Part shown: positions 37,037 through 46,097 of the stretch, piece by piece | How the letters are laid out: the number at the start of each line of letters is the position of its first letter | Position numbering within the stretch: position 1 is the stretch's first letter | DNA from: OMG group bacterium | Lineage (GTDB): Bacteria; Pseudomonadota; Gammaproteobacteria; Pseudomonadales; Azotimanducaceae | DNA: 64,000 nt | Reading direction: 5' to 3' | Assembly (NCBI GenBank): GCA_012267385.1 | Contig: JAAXGW010000043.1 | Span: forward strand, 1 to 64,000 | Translations under genes and position numbers: made by a program | Notes under the pieces: generated by a model | Told to the model about the DNA's origin: nothing | Database searches by the model: none | The model's input: only the letters and a program-made list of their open reading frames with translations

Positions 37037-37794
37037 GCGGCTTTAGGGTCGTCAATTTGCCCTATTGAAAATGACTGTACGTAAAAATCAACTCCGCGTT
37101 GTTCGTGGCCTAGATCCCGAGCTATTTGTCGATATGTTGCTAACGATTGACCCTCTTGTACAGCCAATATTCCCACAAGGGCATTGCTCTTCGCGTCTCC
37201 ACTAAGGGACTTGGCTTTACGGATAGCATTGTGAAGGTCGGTCAACGCCCAATCAGAGAATACATTACGCACAATTGGCATGTATACCGGTGCAGGCTCG
37301 CCGGACGTGTCCTGCCACATGTACCACTGTGTCGACCAATCTGGTTCAGGTACCTTTTGTACAACCGCGAACTCCACAGCCGTTTCTGGATTGACAATTG
37401 CCAGTCGTTCTACTAGTGCAGATTGAAGTTCGTCTTGTACACGAAGTGAAAGCTTATGCGAACGACTCGAAATGTTTTGAAGTTCGTTCTTCAATTCCTG
37501 AGCTGAAAGTCCCGCAACATGGGTGTAGACCGCAAGTTTCCGTTGAAAAGAGTTCGTATGTAAGTTTGGGTCTTCTAACGACACTGATGGTGCAACAGCA
37601 GGTACTTCAGTTTCTACATTCAACTGAGAAGTGCGTTCCGTTGAAGACCCGCCCGTGCCAATTTCTTTGTGTCCCTCTGTTCCTTCCATGGGATCAATTG
37701 CTGAAGTTGAGATGTGTAAAACGTACATACCACCACCACCTAACAAAATACCGGACGAAAGAAAAAGTACAGAGATAACGAATGATCTTTTCAT
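37024..37794 (-). CDS. N-terminal fragment of array member 6
   Basis: 256 codons from ATG 37794: membrane anchor, linker (EGTEGHKEIGTGGSSTERTS region), the entry helices and WALTDLHNAIRKAKSL. It ends at a stop just after the first frameshift. The upstream sequence has no good Shine-Dalgarno, as for the other type B genes in this half of the array. Confidence 0.65.
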   Translation of the reverse strand: MKRSFVISVLFLSSGILLGGGGMYVLHISTSAIDPMEGTEGHKEIGTGGSSTERTSQLNVETEVPAVAPSVSLEDPNLHTNSFQRKLAVYTHVAGLSAQELKNELQNISSRSHKLSLRVQDELQSALVERLAIVNPETAVEFAVVQKVPEPDWSTQWYMWQDTSGEPAPVYMPIVRNVFSDWALTDLHNAIRKAKSLSGDAKSNALVGILAVQEGQSLATYRQIARDLGHEQRGVDFYVQSFSIGQIDDPKAAWKK

Positions 37795-37922
37795 TGAATT
37801 CCAACTCGTTGATTTCGAAAAATATTTTTTCGTGCGAAGCTGCTAAAGTACATTTTTAGAGTTCTGGAAGGAGAGTCTGTCTTCTTTGGTGATTAGTGTA
37901 CGTTTAGACTTGTGAACATACA

Positions 37923-39803
37923 CTACCATGTATAGATTTGTTGGATTACTTTCATATCTTCTGGAGATGGAGCGTACATGTCAATTTCTTTCAGCCGATC
38001 GAGCAGTTTTTTGTCCTCTGGCGTGATGCGTTTCTCGAAGTCTGTAATCTCTTCGTCTGAAAAGGTACCCTCAGTCTCATGGGTTAAGACAATTGACAGT
38101 GCCGCTCTTGATTTCGCTGCGTCAGGAAAATCTGGGAACGCCTTTATCAGTCCTTGAGGGTCACTATACGCCCACCCCATGGCAATTCCCTGAAAATACT
38201 TTATTTGTTGTTTTTCGGTCAACTGGTTTGCGAGCTGAAGAGCTTGCTGTACGTTTCCTTCTTCGATCAAAGAACTGCCGACCATAGAAAAAGCGATAGA
38301 TTTACCAGCACCTCTGACCCGCGGTAATAATTCTATTGCAGTATCGATATCTTGATAAATAATGGATTGCACGACCGATAATTCTTGACCGACCTCCATG
38401 CCACCACCAAAAAATTCATTCTCTTCCATAGGTTGTTGAAGAGCAAGTTCAAACGCTTCCTTCGAGTCAGTATAAACTAGGGTATCAATCAAGCGCTGCA
38501 TGAGTGACTTGCGCATCGGGTTTGCTACAGGTAAGTCTAGTACCCATTTTTTCGCGCCCTCCACATCTTTGTAAACCCATTCTTCGATGAAACTCCGAGC
38601 GAGTTGTACCTGTAGTTCTTCATCGGAAACTTGCATAACGTATTGGGCGGCTTCTTTCGGCGATGTTCGCGTAAGTACTCTAATGGCACTGCTACTCGCC
38701 CCATCGCGTTCGCTGGGGGGTACTAGCTCTATTTGGTCGAGAAGCTGTCGGGGGTTATTTTCTGCCCAACGCCACACAGCGGAACTTATCAAAGATTGCC
38801 GAAATCTGCTCGCCGGAAGTGTGCTTACTTTCGCTAACATCCCTTTGGGGTCCTTTTGAGCCCAGGAATACGTAATCCTGCTTCTTTGAACGATTTCAGT
38901 TGCCCGATCGCCTAGATTGCTCATTATGTAGTCGAAAATCTCTTCGGGTTGGTCCTCGGATATTCCATTAAAAATGACATGGAGTATGGATGAGTATTCG
39001 GAATCGTTGGATATGGATGACACTAGCTCGTCTAGGACATCCAAGCCTTTTTCTTGAACCCACGCTACTGCGACTCTACTCAAAGCATTTGCAGTAGTGT
39101 TTTGGACACTCTCACGGTTTGCTATATTGATTATTTCATACCAAGATTCCCTTGGGTTTTCTAGGTCGCCCTGGACTAAGTTACGGAAGTAAAACCTAAA
39201 TGCAGAACTTTCATCTCCGAGTTCAACAGCTATTTCTCGCATTCGTTCTAACGATAAATCATCACGCGCCGAAAGGACAGTACCTAAAAGGTAGTTTGAA
39301 AAGGGCGTTTGTTCATTCAACTCCTTGACGCGTGCAACGGCGGAATCGATATCTGTATTAGCCCAGACATGAAAAACGGTGCTAGACATTGAATAGGTTT
39401 GTTGCGGGTTATCTCTCTCTAATGCGAAATCAATTGCGCGTTCTGGTGCTGTTGTCGAAAGTTTTTGTAAAAGCGTCGTTTGCAATTCGGTTCGATTAGC
39501 CGGTGAAACTTGCCAAGATGGTTCAGTAGATTGTTCGAGCCAACTCAAGATTTCATCGTCTGACAGGGCCGCTACCCAAGAAACGATAGTCGCCTTGCGT
39601 TCAAAGGTTCGCTTTGGGAAGATCAACTGGTTAACTCCAGTGGGTACCGCAATGATGCCATCGGATTCATGAGTGTCAGTACCACTTACGGAGCTTGTTC
39701 TTTGCTCGCCTCCCGGCACTGTTTCCGTCTGTTCTCGGGGAGTGGTCGTAGCATCGTCTTGAAGCAACAATTTGATTGCGACGAAGTCGCCGACACCGAT
39801 CAA
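37923..39803 (-). CDS. Array member 5 (type A), N-terminus disrupted by frameshift
   Basis: The open frame gives 626 residues from TTG 39803. The ancestral start is almost certainly ATG 39847. From there the sequence reads MNNLIARIFLLVAGV and hits a stop, but adding one T to the TTT at 39802-39804 gives AGVLIGVGDFVAIKLLLQDD. That recreates the family membrane helix with its G-x-x-[IL]-G motif. The conserved upstream element also lies 37 nt from ATG 39847, as in member 1. It is type A by TIVSWVAALSDDEILSWLEQS. Turns include WAQKDPKGMLAKVSTLP and WAENNPRQLLDQIELVP. The core is DIDTAIELLPRVRGAG. The type A tail EIDMYAPSPEDMKVIQQIYTW is present. As it stands, the product would lack a complete anchor. 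Confidence 0.8.
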   Translation of the reverse strand: MIGVGDFVAIKLLLQDDATTTPREQTETVPGGEQRTSSVSGTDTHESDGIIAVPTGVNQLIFPKRTFERKATIVSWVAALSDDEILSWLEQSTEPSWQVSPANRTELQTTLLQKLSTTAPERAIDFALERDNPQQTYSMSSTVFHVWANTDIDSAVARVKELNEQTPFSNYLLGTVLSARDDLSLERMREIAVELGDESSAFRFYFRNLVQGDLENPRESWYEIINIANRESVQNTTANALSRVAVAWVQEKGLDVLDELVSSISNDSEYSSILHVIFNGISEDQPEEIFDYIMSNLGDRATEIVQRSRITYSWAQKDPKGMLAKVSTLPASRFRQSLISSAVWRWAENNPRQLLDQIELVPPSERDGASSSAIRVLTRTSPKEAAQYVMQVSDEELQVQLARSFIEEWVYKDVEGAKKWVLDLPVANPMRKSLMQRLIDTLVYTDSKEAFELALQQPMEENEFFGGGMEVGQELSVVQSIIYQDIDTAIELLPRVRGAGKSIAFSMVGSSLIEEGNVQQALQLANQLTEKQQIKYFQGIAMGWAYSDPQGLIKAFPDFPDAAKSRAALSIVLTHETEGTFSDEEITDFEKRITPEDKKLLDRLKEIDMYAPSPEDMKVIQQIYTW

Positions 39804-39847
39804 ACTCCGGCAACAAGGAGAAAGATACGTGCTATGAGATTGTTCAT
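39804..39847 (-). pseudogene. Detached 5' end of array member 5
   Basis: Codons for the first 15 residues of member 5 (MNNLIARIFLLVAGV), cut off by a one-base loss in a T run. The match to the start of member 1 in position, charge pattern and hydrophobicity is clear. The upstream 13-bp element shared with member 1 is at the same distance from both ATGs. Confidence 0.65.
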
Positions 39848-39877
39848 GGGACAGAGGCCAGAGAATCGTTTTCGACC

Positions 39878-39890
39878 ATTCAGATTATAT
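39878..39890 (-). promoter_or_regulatory. Conserved element upstream of array member 5 (TATAAT-containing)
   Basis: The plus-strand 13-mer ATTCAGATTATAT reads ATATAATCTGAAT on the coding strand and contains a perfect TATAAT (39884-39889). The same 13-mer is found upstream of member 1, at the same 37-nt offset from ATG. No TTGACA-like -35 stands at the usual distance, so it may be a -10 element of an activator-dependent promoter or a binding site. Confidence 0.5.
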
Positions 39891-40077
39891 AACTGGCTTT
39901 CATTTCCTTAGCTCGGACCGAGGGAGACTAGAGTTAACTTGATGAAAAGGTAACAAGACCAAATTTTTAAGCTGTTCTGGGTGTAATTATTACCAAAGAA
40001 TGTGTTCTGATAGAGAAAGTTTTAGTTTATGTAGACACGTCTCTAAATGGATTTCTGAGCTGAAGTGACTCCCGACC

Positions 40078-41967
40078 TTAATCGCTGAGATATTGCTTTA
40101 GTATTTCTAGCTGTGCATCCGTGAAATTATTTCGGCTTGAACCTCTCGTCATCCTTGAGGCGACATTTGAACGAATCTCTTTAGTAGGAAAGTCTTCAAT
40201 TGACTCTATCAGTCCGGCCGGATCGATGTTTCCCCAAGTCCAAGAAATTGAATCAAAATACTCAGCCTGACTTTCCTCGGTTAGGTGTAGACCTAGGTTA
40301 AACGCTTTCTTCGAATCACCGAGCTCAATGTACCTCTGTCCGATTGCTCTATACGCACTTGTTCTTGTCTTTCCTTCCCGTACTTTTGGTAGTAGTTCTA
40401 CCGCAAGATCAAGGTCTTCGTCACTAATCGCCCAGATCACCTCGGCTTCTAATCCCGTTTCATACATTTCCATCCCTAGGAGATTGATATCCGGTATTTC
40501 TTGTTTAACGGCTATGTCAAACGCGCGACGCGGATCCGATTCGACCAAATTGCTTGTAATTGCACTTACCCATGTGTACTGTTTATCCTCATCGAGAGCG
40601 GCACTGTATACCCAATTTAGGGCAGCTTCTAAATCTGTCTCCATCCATATACCGATAACAAAGGACGGTAAGAAGTCGTTCGGTCCGCCACTACCGTGTA
40701 CAACAGCAAGTTCCGCAGCTTCTTTCGGGGATACACGTGCGATACCGCTAATCGCATCATCAATTACGTATTCTCTAATGTTCGGTGGAAAACCTTCCAT
40801 ATGGTCCATAACTTCCCGTGGTTCGTTTAGTGCCCAGATACTTGCTACACGAAGTTGGAAGTATTCTCGATCACCACTCTTTTCGATACTACTAGCAGCT
40901 TGAAAGGCGGCTTTCGGATCAGATTCGGCCCATGTTTTAACTACCCGGTCCGTAGCAGATGAGTCCCGGTTCTCGCTCGGCACTGCTAGCGAATATTGAA
41001 ACGCTTGATTGGGTTTATCCGCAACTGCGTGTTCTAGCAGATGTACGATCAATTCGGATTTAACGTTCTTGTCTAAGTTGCTGATGTCTACGTTATCAAG
41101 CACACCAAAACCAATATGTTCATACCACTGCCTCGCGATGTTTCTTAGTGCTTGAGTGTGGCTAGAGTTATTTGGTTTGTAAAGTGCGATGACGTCATGC
41201 CATGCCGCACGAGGGTCGTTGACGCGATTCGTCGCGAACGCCATTATGTAAGCGTCTGTCCCTTGGTCCTCATCCCCAAGTTCCCTGGCTACTTGTCGAT
41301 AAGTATTGAGCGATTCGCCACGAAGTGCCGCGAATATGCCGATAAGTGCGTTATTTTTGGCGTCTACAGCTAGTCTTTTTGCTGTGTCGATGGCATTTCG
41401 AAGATCAGACGTTGCCCAGTCCTTAAACACGGTTTGGACCATAGGCATAGAAGTGTCTTGTTCTACATTCAAATAGCGTTGCAGGCGCACGAGTTCCGAT
41501 CGGTTCGAAATGGGTTCAAATTCTTCGACCACGTATTCGGTTGCGGCTTTTGGATTTTCTATCGCAAGTCTTTCGATAAGGGCTCTTTGCAATTCATCTC
41601 GAACATGACGCGAAAGTTCATGCACGTCACTCGAAATTGTTTGCAACTCAGTCATGAGTTCTTTTGTAGATAGATCAGCAACATACGAATATACAGTAAG
41701 TCGAAGTTGAAATGAGTTTTCATGTAAGCTTGGGTCTGCAAGCGACACGGCGGAAAGATAACTGCTGTGTAAATCTAGAAGGGAGGAGTGGTTTAATCGA
41801 AAACCGTCATCAGAGCTTCCTCCCCTTGAATTGGGTATCTCATTAGATGAAGCAGTCTCCGTGGTTTCGTTTGTCGACACTAAGACGTGCACCAAGTACA
41901 TACTCAAACCACCTAACACAATCCCAACGAATAAAAGCAATGAGAAAATTCTTTGAGACGTTTTCAT
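40078..41967 (-). CDS. Array member 4 (type B), membrane-anchored
   Basis: 629 residues from ATG 41967. The membrane helix is about 7-28 with GIVLGG and the B-specific exit YLVHVLVST; the linker runs to about residue 72. It is type B by TVYSYVADLSTKEL. Like members 2 and 6 it has an extra segment of about 20 residues after the third conserved helix (EEFEPISNRSELVRLQRYLN region), absent from type A genes. Turns include WATSDLRNAIDTAKRL, WAESDPKAAFQAASSI, WALNEPREVMDHMEGFP and METDLEAALNWVYSA. The core is DLDLAVELLPKVREG. The tail FTDAQLEILKQYLSD ends the protein at the point where type A proteins carry about 25 more residues. Confidence 0.9.
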   Translation of the reverse strand: MKTSQRIFSLLLFVGIVLGGLSMYLVHVLVSTNETTETASSNEIPNSRGGSSDDGFRLNHSSLLDLHSSYLSAVSLADPSLHENSFQLRLTVYSYVADLSTKELMTELQTISSDVHELSRHVRDELQRALIERLAIENPKAATEYVVEEFEPISNRSELVRLQRYLNVEQDTSMPMVQTVFKDWATSDLRNAIDTAKRLAVDAKNNALIGIFAALRGESLNTYRQVARELGDEDQGTDAYIMAFATNRVNDPRAAWHDVIALYKPNNSSHTQALRNIARQWYEHIGFGVLDNVDISNLDKNVKSELIVHLLEHAVADKPNQAFQYSLAVPSENRDSSATDRVVKTWAESDPKAAFQAASSIEKSGDREYFQLRVASIWALNEPREVMDHMEGFPPNIREYVIDDAISGIARVSPKEAAELAVVHGSGGPNDFLPSFVIGIWMETDLEAALNWVYSAALDEDKQYTWVSAITSNLVESDPRRAFDIAVKQEIPDINLLGMEMYETGLEAEVIWAISDEDLDLAVELLPKVREGKTRTSAYRAIGQRYIELGDSKKAFNLGLHLTEESQAEYFDSISWTWGNIDPAGLIESIEDFPTKEIRSNVASRMTRGSSRNNFTDAQLEILKQYLSD

Positions 41968-42086
41968 TGGAGATTTGCGTAAACTGAATGCCGACTTTTC
42001 TTGAGTGCGGATACGGCTATTTATTCCGATTCAAAAAATCGCTTCGTCGTTTTGGTTCGTGTTTAGGACGTAAATAGAGACGCAAG

Positions 42087-43979
42087 CTAATATAAGTGCA
42101 ACTGGTGAAGCAATTCTAATTCTTCTTCAGACGCATTGTCTATGTCAATGTTTTGAACTTGTTTGAACAACTCTTTGTCCTTATCACTAATGTGTTTTTC
42201 CACGTGTGCGATCTCTTCTTCTGAGTAGTAGTTCCCAACTTCATTAGTAATTTTTATTCCGACCGCGATTCTCGACTTCACGAAAGTCGGAAAGTCCTCG
42301 AATACCTTCAGAAGTCCTTTGGGGTCATAATATGCCCACCTCATTGCGATCCTTTGATAGAATTCATTCTGCTCAGTTTGGTCCAAATTGTTCGCAAGAT
42401 CGAGTGCTTGTTGTGATAACCCTTGTTCGACCAAAGAACTGCCAATATGAGCGTACGCGGAAACTTTTCTATGTTCTCTAACCTGCGGAAGCAACTCAAG
42501 AGCAAGTTGGATATCGTCGTCTGCGATCCTGCTTAATATAGAGTCTTCCGAACCATCGGCGACTGGTTCGCTCAATGCAAGTTCAAATGCGCCCTTCGGG
42601 TCCGTTGAGACAAGTCGCCACTTTAGAGAGCTAATCATAGACGCCCGAATTGGATCATTCGTGGGTAGGTCCAGTACCCATTCTTTGGCGGAAGCCGCAT
42701 CTCCTTCGCACCACGTTCGGATTAGTGTGTAGGCAAGCTGTTCTTGCATTTCTTCATCGGAAATCTGCAGGACAAATTGAGCGGCGGCTGTCGGCGATTT
42801 TTGCGTAAATTCGTCAATAGCGCGCTCGCTTGCATATTCCCGTAGACCGGGTGGAACTTGTTCTAGTTGTTCAAAAATTTGTTGAGGGTTGTTATCTGCC
42901 CATCTTCGAATCGACAACCGAATTAGATCTTCCCGAAAGTCGCTAGCTGGAAGGGTCTTTACCTTCGCTAGCATGTTCTTAGGGTCTCTTCGTGCCCAGT
43001 TTTCGGAGAGACGGGTCTCCCGAATGACCTCAATTGCTCGGTCGCCCAGATTACTCATCATATAGTCAAAGATTTCTTGGGATCGATCAGCAGACAAGTC
43101 GTCAAATAGCCCATCGAGTACGAAATAGTAGTCGAAATCTTCCGATATCGAAGACACTATTTCGTCTAGGATCTCTAGGCCCCTTTTTTGGAACCAAACA
43201 ATGGCAACACGATTCAACGCGTCTTCCGCCTCTTCTTGGACATTTTCACTGCTCGCTAGATTGACAATTTCGTACCAAGTATCACGTGGATTTTCTATCT
43301 TATCCTGAGTTAGATTTGTGAAGTGACTATAAAACGCATGCCGTTCATCTCGCAGCCCAATAGCTATATCTCGTTTTCTTTCGAAGGGTAAGTCAGTACG
43401 CGCGTCTAAGATGGCATCGAGCGCATAGAAGGAATCCGGATGATCCAACTCTCTCGCGCGTTCTAAAGCTTGGTTTAAGTCGTCTCGAGCCCAGGCAGCA
43501 TACACCGTCCGGATCATCGAATTGCGTTGGTATTGGTCGCGTTCTAATACGAAGTCGAGAGCGCGAGCTGGTGCTGTTGTCGAAAGTTTTTGCAAGAGTG
43601 TTGTTTGTAGTTCGGTTCGATTTGCATAAGAAACATGCCAACTCGTTTCCGTGGATTGCTTGAGCAGATCTACGATCTGGTCGTCAGTTAGAGTAGCAAC
43701 CCAGAAAACAATACCTGCTTTGAGGTCGAATGTACGTTTGGGAAAGACTATATCATCAATCCGGGAAGGGATCTCTGCGTTTATAGATGGTGTACTATCT
43801 CTGTCCTCGCGATGAGAACTCGCGAGCGGAATTGATTCTGCTGTTTGTGTAGATGAAGTCCGTTGGTCTGACACGCTGTTCATACCATCGTTCAGCAAGA
43901 AGAGGATACTTGCGACGCCACCGATGCCAATTAAAGCGCCGATAGCGAAGACGACAACACGTGGAAAGAGAGTTCGCAT
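42087..43979 (-). CDS. Array member 3 (type A), membrane-anchored
   Basis: 630 residues from ATG 43979. The membrane helix is about 7-28 with GALIGIGG; a Ser/Thr-rich linker runs to about residue 65. It is type A by IVFWVATLTDDQIVDLLKQS, with a rare F for S before the tryptophan. Turns include WARDDLNQALERARELD, WARRDPKNMLAKVKTLP, WADNNPQQIFEQLEQVP and WAYYDPKGLLKVFEDFP. The core is DIQLALELLPQVREH, where G is replaced by H. The type A tail NIDIDNASEEELELLHQLHLY is present. Unlike members 1 and 5 it has no TATAAT-containing 13-mer upstream, so it is probably read from the upstream transcript. Confidence 0.9.
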   Translation of the reverse strand: MRTLFPRVVVFAIGALIGIGGVASILFLLNDGMNSVSDQRTSSTQTAESIPLASSHREDRDSTPSINAEIPSRIDDIVFPKRTFDLKAGIVFWVATLTDDQIVDLLKQSTETSWHVSYANRTELQTTLLQKLSTTAPARALDFVLERDQYQRNSMIRTVYAAWARDDLNQALERARELDHPDSFYALDAILDARTDLPFERKRDIAIGLRDERHAFYSHFTNLTQDKIENPRDTWYEIVNLASSENVQEEAEDALNRVAIVWFQKRGLEILDEIVSSISEDFDYYFVLDGLFDDLSADRSQEIFDYMMSNLGDRAIEVIRETRLSENWARRDPKNMLAKVKTLPASDFREDLIRLSIRRWADNNPQQIFEQLEQVPPGLREYASERAIDEFTQKSPTAAAQFVLQISDEEMQEQLAYTLIRTWCEGDAASAKEWVLDLPTNDPIRASMISSLKWRLVSTDPKGAFELALSEPVADGSEDSILSRIADDDIQLALELLPQVREHRKVSAYAHIGSSLVEQGLSQQALDLANNLDQTEQNEFYQRIAMRWAYYDPKGLLKVFEDFPTFVKSRIAVGIKITNEVGNYYSEEEIAHVEKHISDKDKELFKQVQNIDIDNASEEELELLHQLHLY

Positions 43980-44089
43980 AAATTCTAGTGTGGAAACTCT
44001 AAACTAGTGTCGAGTCCCCATATAGGAGGTTGAAAGTGTCAGAGTCGCAGCGTCCTCGCGCGAACTCAATGCCGACTCTCCATCGCTAC

Positions 44090-46009
44090 TTAGTCAGAAT
44101 CACGTAAATATTGCTGAAGCACTTCTAGTTGCCCTTCAGTGAAGTTGTCTTTCATCCACTGACTGGTTAATGTTTGCGCTAAGTTTGAGCGAATTTCTGC
44201 AGTCGGTAGATTCTTGAAGGTCTCGACCAGCCCACTAGCATCGATGCTAGCCCAAGTATAGGCGATGCTTTGAAAGTATTGGGTTTGCTCGTTCGCAGTA
44301 AGTTTGAGCCCTAAGTCCACTGCCTTCGAAGACTGACCCAAATTGATGTACTGGCTCCCTACGGACGTATAGGCCTGCGACCTTGAACTGCCTTCGCGCA
44401 CTTTCGGCAGCAGTTCGACCGCAAGGTCGAAATCTTGATAGACTATTTGCCCAAGAATTTGTGCTTCAAGCGCAGGCATGTACATGCCGCCCACGCGTTC
44501 TGAGATAGGTTGCTGAAGAGCAATATCAAACGCGCGGCGAGGATCGGTATTAACTAAATTTGTCGCTAACGCGCTAACCCACGAGTACCGATTTTCCTCG
44601 CTCACCGGACCGTTGAGTACCCATTGTATAGCCGCTTCGGTATCTTGATCAATCCAGTGTCGGAGTATGAAAGTTGGGACATAACTCAATCCTCCAAAAC
44701 CTCCTTCTATTTGCTCCATCGCGAGTTCGGCCGCTTCCTGCGGCGAAGTTACTGCGATAGCCTGAAGAGCACTCGAGCTTCCAACGTCTCGCATTTGTGG
44801 GGGAAAACTTTCCATGTTTTCTAGGAAGTAGTAAGGTTCGTTTGTAGCCCAAACTGATACAACTTGCCGCTGAAGGCTGTCTCGTCGTCCACTTTGTTCA
44901 ATACTAGTAGCTGCTTGATAAGCTGCTTGCGGGTCTGATTCCGCCCACACAGAAACCACGGTAGACAGTGGTTGGGAATACATCCCGTGGTACAGTCCTT
45001 GGCTCGGCATTTTCAGTGCATATTGAAAGGCTTGATGAGGGTTTTCCATTGCGGCACTGCGAAGTAAACCAGATTGAAGAGAGCTCTTGGCTTCTTCGTT
45101 CAAAGCACTCGCGCGCACTTGGTCGAGCACACTGATGCCATCTTCCTGGAACCACTGCTGCGTCACAGTTCCCAACGCAACTAAATGGTTAGTGTCGTTT
45201 GGTTCCAGGATAGTCACAAGTTCGTTCCAAACAGCTTTCGCGTCGTCAACGCGTTTTGAAATGAATGACCTCACGTAGAAATCGAGACCTTGTTCTTCAT
45301 TGCCTAACTCTTTGGCGATAGTTCTATAGGTCGACAATGGTTCGTCTGTGAGGGAAGCGAGAATTCCGGCAAGTGCAATATTCTTAACGTCCGATTTCAG
45401 GGACTTTGCGTTTTGGATGGCACTATCCCTGTCACTCAACGCCCATTCTTTAAACACACTTTCAACGAAGGGCATTGAGCGAGTCGTGGTTCCTAAAGTA
45501 TCGGACAGCTGAACCCCCCATGAGTTGAGTGTGACAAAATTTCCACCCAAGTCTCTCTGTTCTGCTACAAAAGTCATTGCTGAGGTTGGATTTAGTGTAG
45601 CTAGTCTTTCGATGAGTGCGGTCTGTAGCTCCACTAGCACGTAGCGAGACAGTTCAAGCTCGTTATCCACGGAACGTTGCAGCTCCGTAGCAACTTGCTG
45701 CTCAGATAAACCTGCCACGTAAGAATATATCGCTGATTTACGTTGAAACGAGTTCTTTTCTAGAGACGGATGGTTGATTCTGGCGACTGACTGACTGTTA
45801 CTGGCTGATATTGCGTCTTGAGTTTTATCTGCGTCTGCACTCGTTGTTGAAACCTCTTCAGTCTGTTGAGAATTCATTGCTGCCCGAGGCTCATTTGAGG
45901 AGTCGTTGTCGTTGGTTGAGGTAGCAAGATGTACCAAGTACGTGCCACCACCTCCTAGCACAATTCCAGCTGAAACAAGAAGTAACAAAATGCCTAAAGA
46001 TTTTTTCAT
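44090..46009 (-). CDS. Array member 2 (type B), membrane-anchored
   Basis: 639 residues, the longest intact member. The membrane helix is about 6-28 with GIVLGGGGTYLVH, and a Ser/Asp/Thr/Gln linker covers 30-78. It is type B by AIYSYVAGLSEQQV (residues 93-106). The B-specific insert is at about 150-178 (GGNFVTLNSWGVQLSDTLG region). Turns: WALSDRDSAI (189), WAESDPQAAYQAATSIE (355), WATNEPYYFLENMESFP (387), IDQDTEAAIQWVLNGP (453) and WASIDASGLVETFKNLP (586). The core is DFDLAVELLPKVREG (526-540). It ends FTEGQLEVLQQYLRDSD. It lies 88 bp after member 1 and 110 bp before member 3. No Shine-Dalgarno precedes its ATG. Confidence 0.9.
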   Translation of the reverse strand: MKKSLGILLLLVSAGIVLGGGGTYLVHLATSTNDNDSSNEPRAAMNSQQTEEVSTTSADADKTQDAISASNSQSVARINHPSLEKNSFQRKSAIYSYVAGLSEQQVATELQRSVDNELELSRYVLVELQTALIERLATLNPTSAMTFVAEQRDLGGNFVTLNSWGVQLSDTLGTTTRSMPFVESVFKEWALSDRDSAIQNAKSLKSDVKNIALAGILASLTDEPLSTYRTIAKELGNEEQGLDFYVRSFISKRVDDAKAVWNELVTILEPNDTNHLVALGTVTQQWFQEDGISVLDQVRASALNEEAKSSLQSGLLRSAAMENPHQAFQYALKMPSQGLYHGMYSQPLSTVVSVWAESDPQAAYQAATSIEQSGRRDSLQRQVVSVWATNEPYYFLENMESFPPQMRDVGSSSALQAIAVTSPQEAAELAMEQIEGGFGGLSYVPTFILRHWIDQDTEAAIQWVLNGPVSEENRYSWVSALATNLVNTDPRRAFDIALQQPISERVGGMYMPALEAQILGQIVYQDFDLAVELLPKVREGSSRSQAYTSVGSQYINLGQSSKAVDLGLKLTANEQTQYFQSIAYTWASIDASGLVETFKNLPTAEIRSNLAQTLTSQWMKDNFTEGQLEVLQQYLRDSD

Positions 46010-46097
46010 GGGAGTCTAACTTGGCGTGTTGCCTGTGTTTCTAAAGAATTCGATTGGAAATGGAAACTTCATATTGGAAGCTCATGGCGTCTGCGTA

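Larger units (their letters stand above)
35881..37794 (-). pseudogene. Array member 6 (type B), two frameshifts
   Basis: A full-length type B gene (about 635 codons if repaired) broken twice. Break 1, near 37026-37033: the first frame reads DDPKAAWKK-stop, while relatives read D-P-R-A-A-W-H-D-V. One missing base in AAGAAG restores WKEVTNLLDP. Break 2, at 36694-36697: the second frame reads AIETSGLRD and then junk, and the third frame resumes as LQRSVVGNWARQEP, matching S-L-Q-R-Q-V-V-S-V-W-A in member 2. One extra base explains it. The anchor (about 6-27) has GILLGGGG. It is type B by AVYTHVAGLSAQEL. Everything between the breaks is well conserved, so any decay is recent, or the breaks are sequence errors. 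Confidence 0.8.

Noticed and set aside
40328-40903. 191-codon frame antisense to array member 4
   Set aside because: It mirrors a strongly conserved coding region of the opposite strand; similar shadows occur opposite other array members, and no start signal is present.
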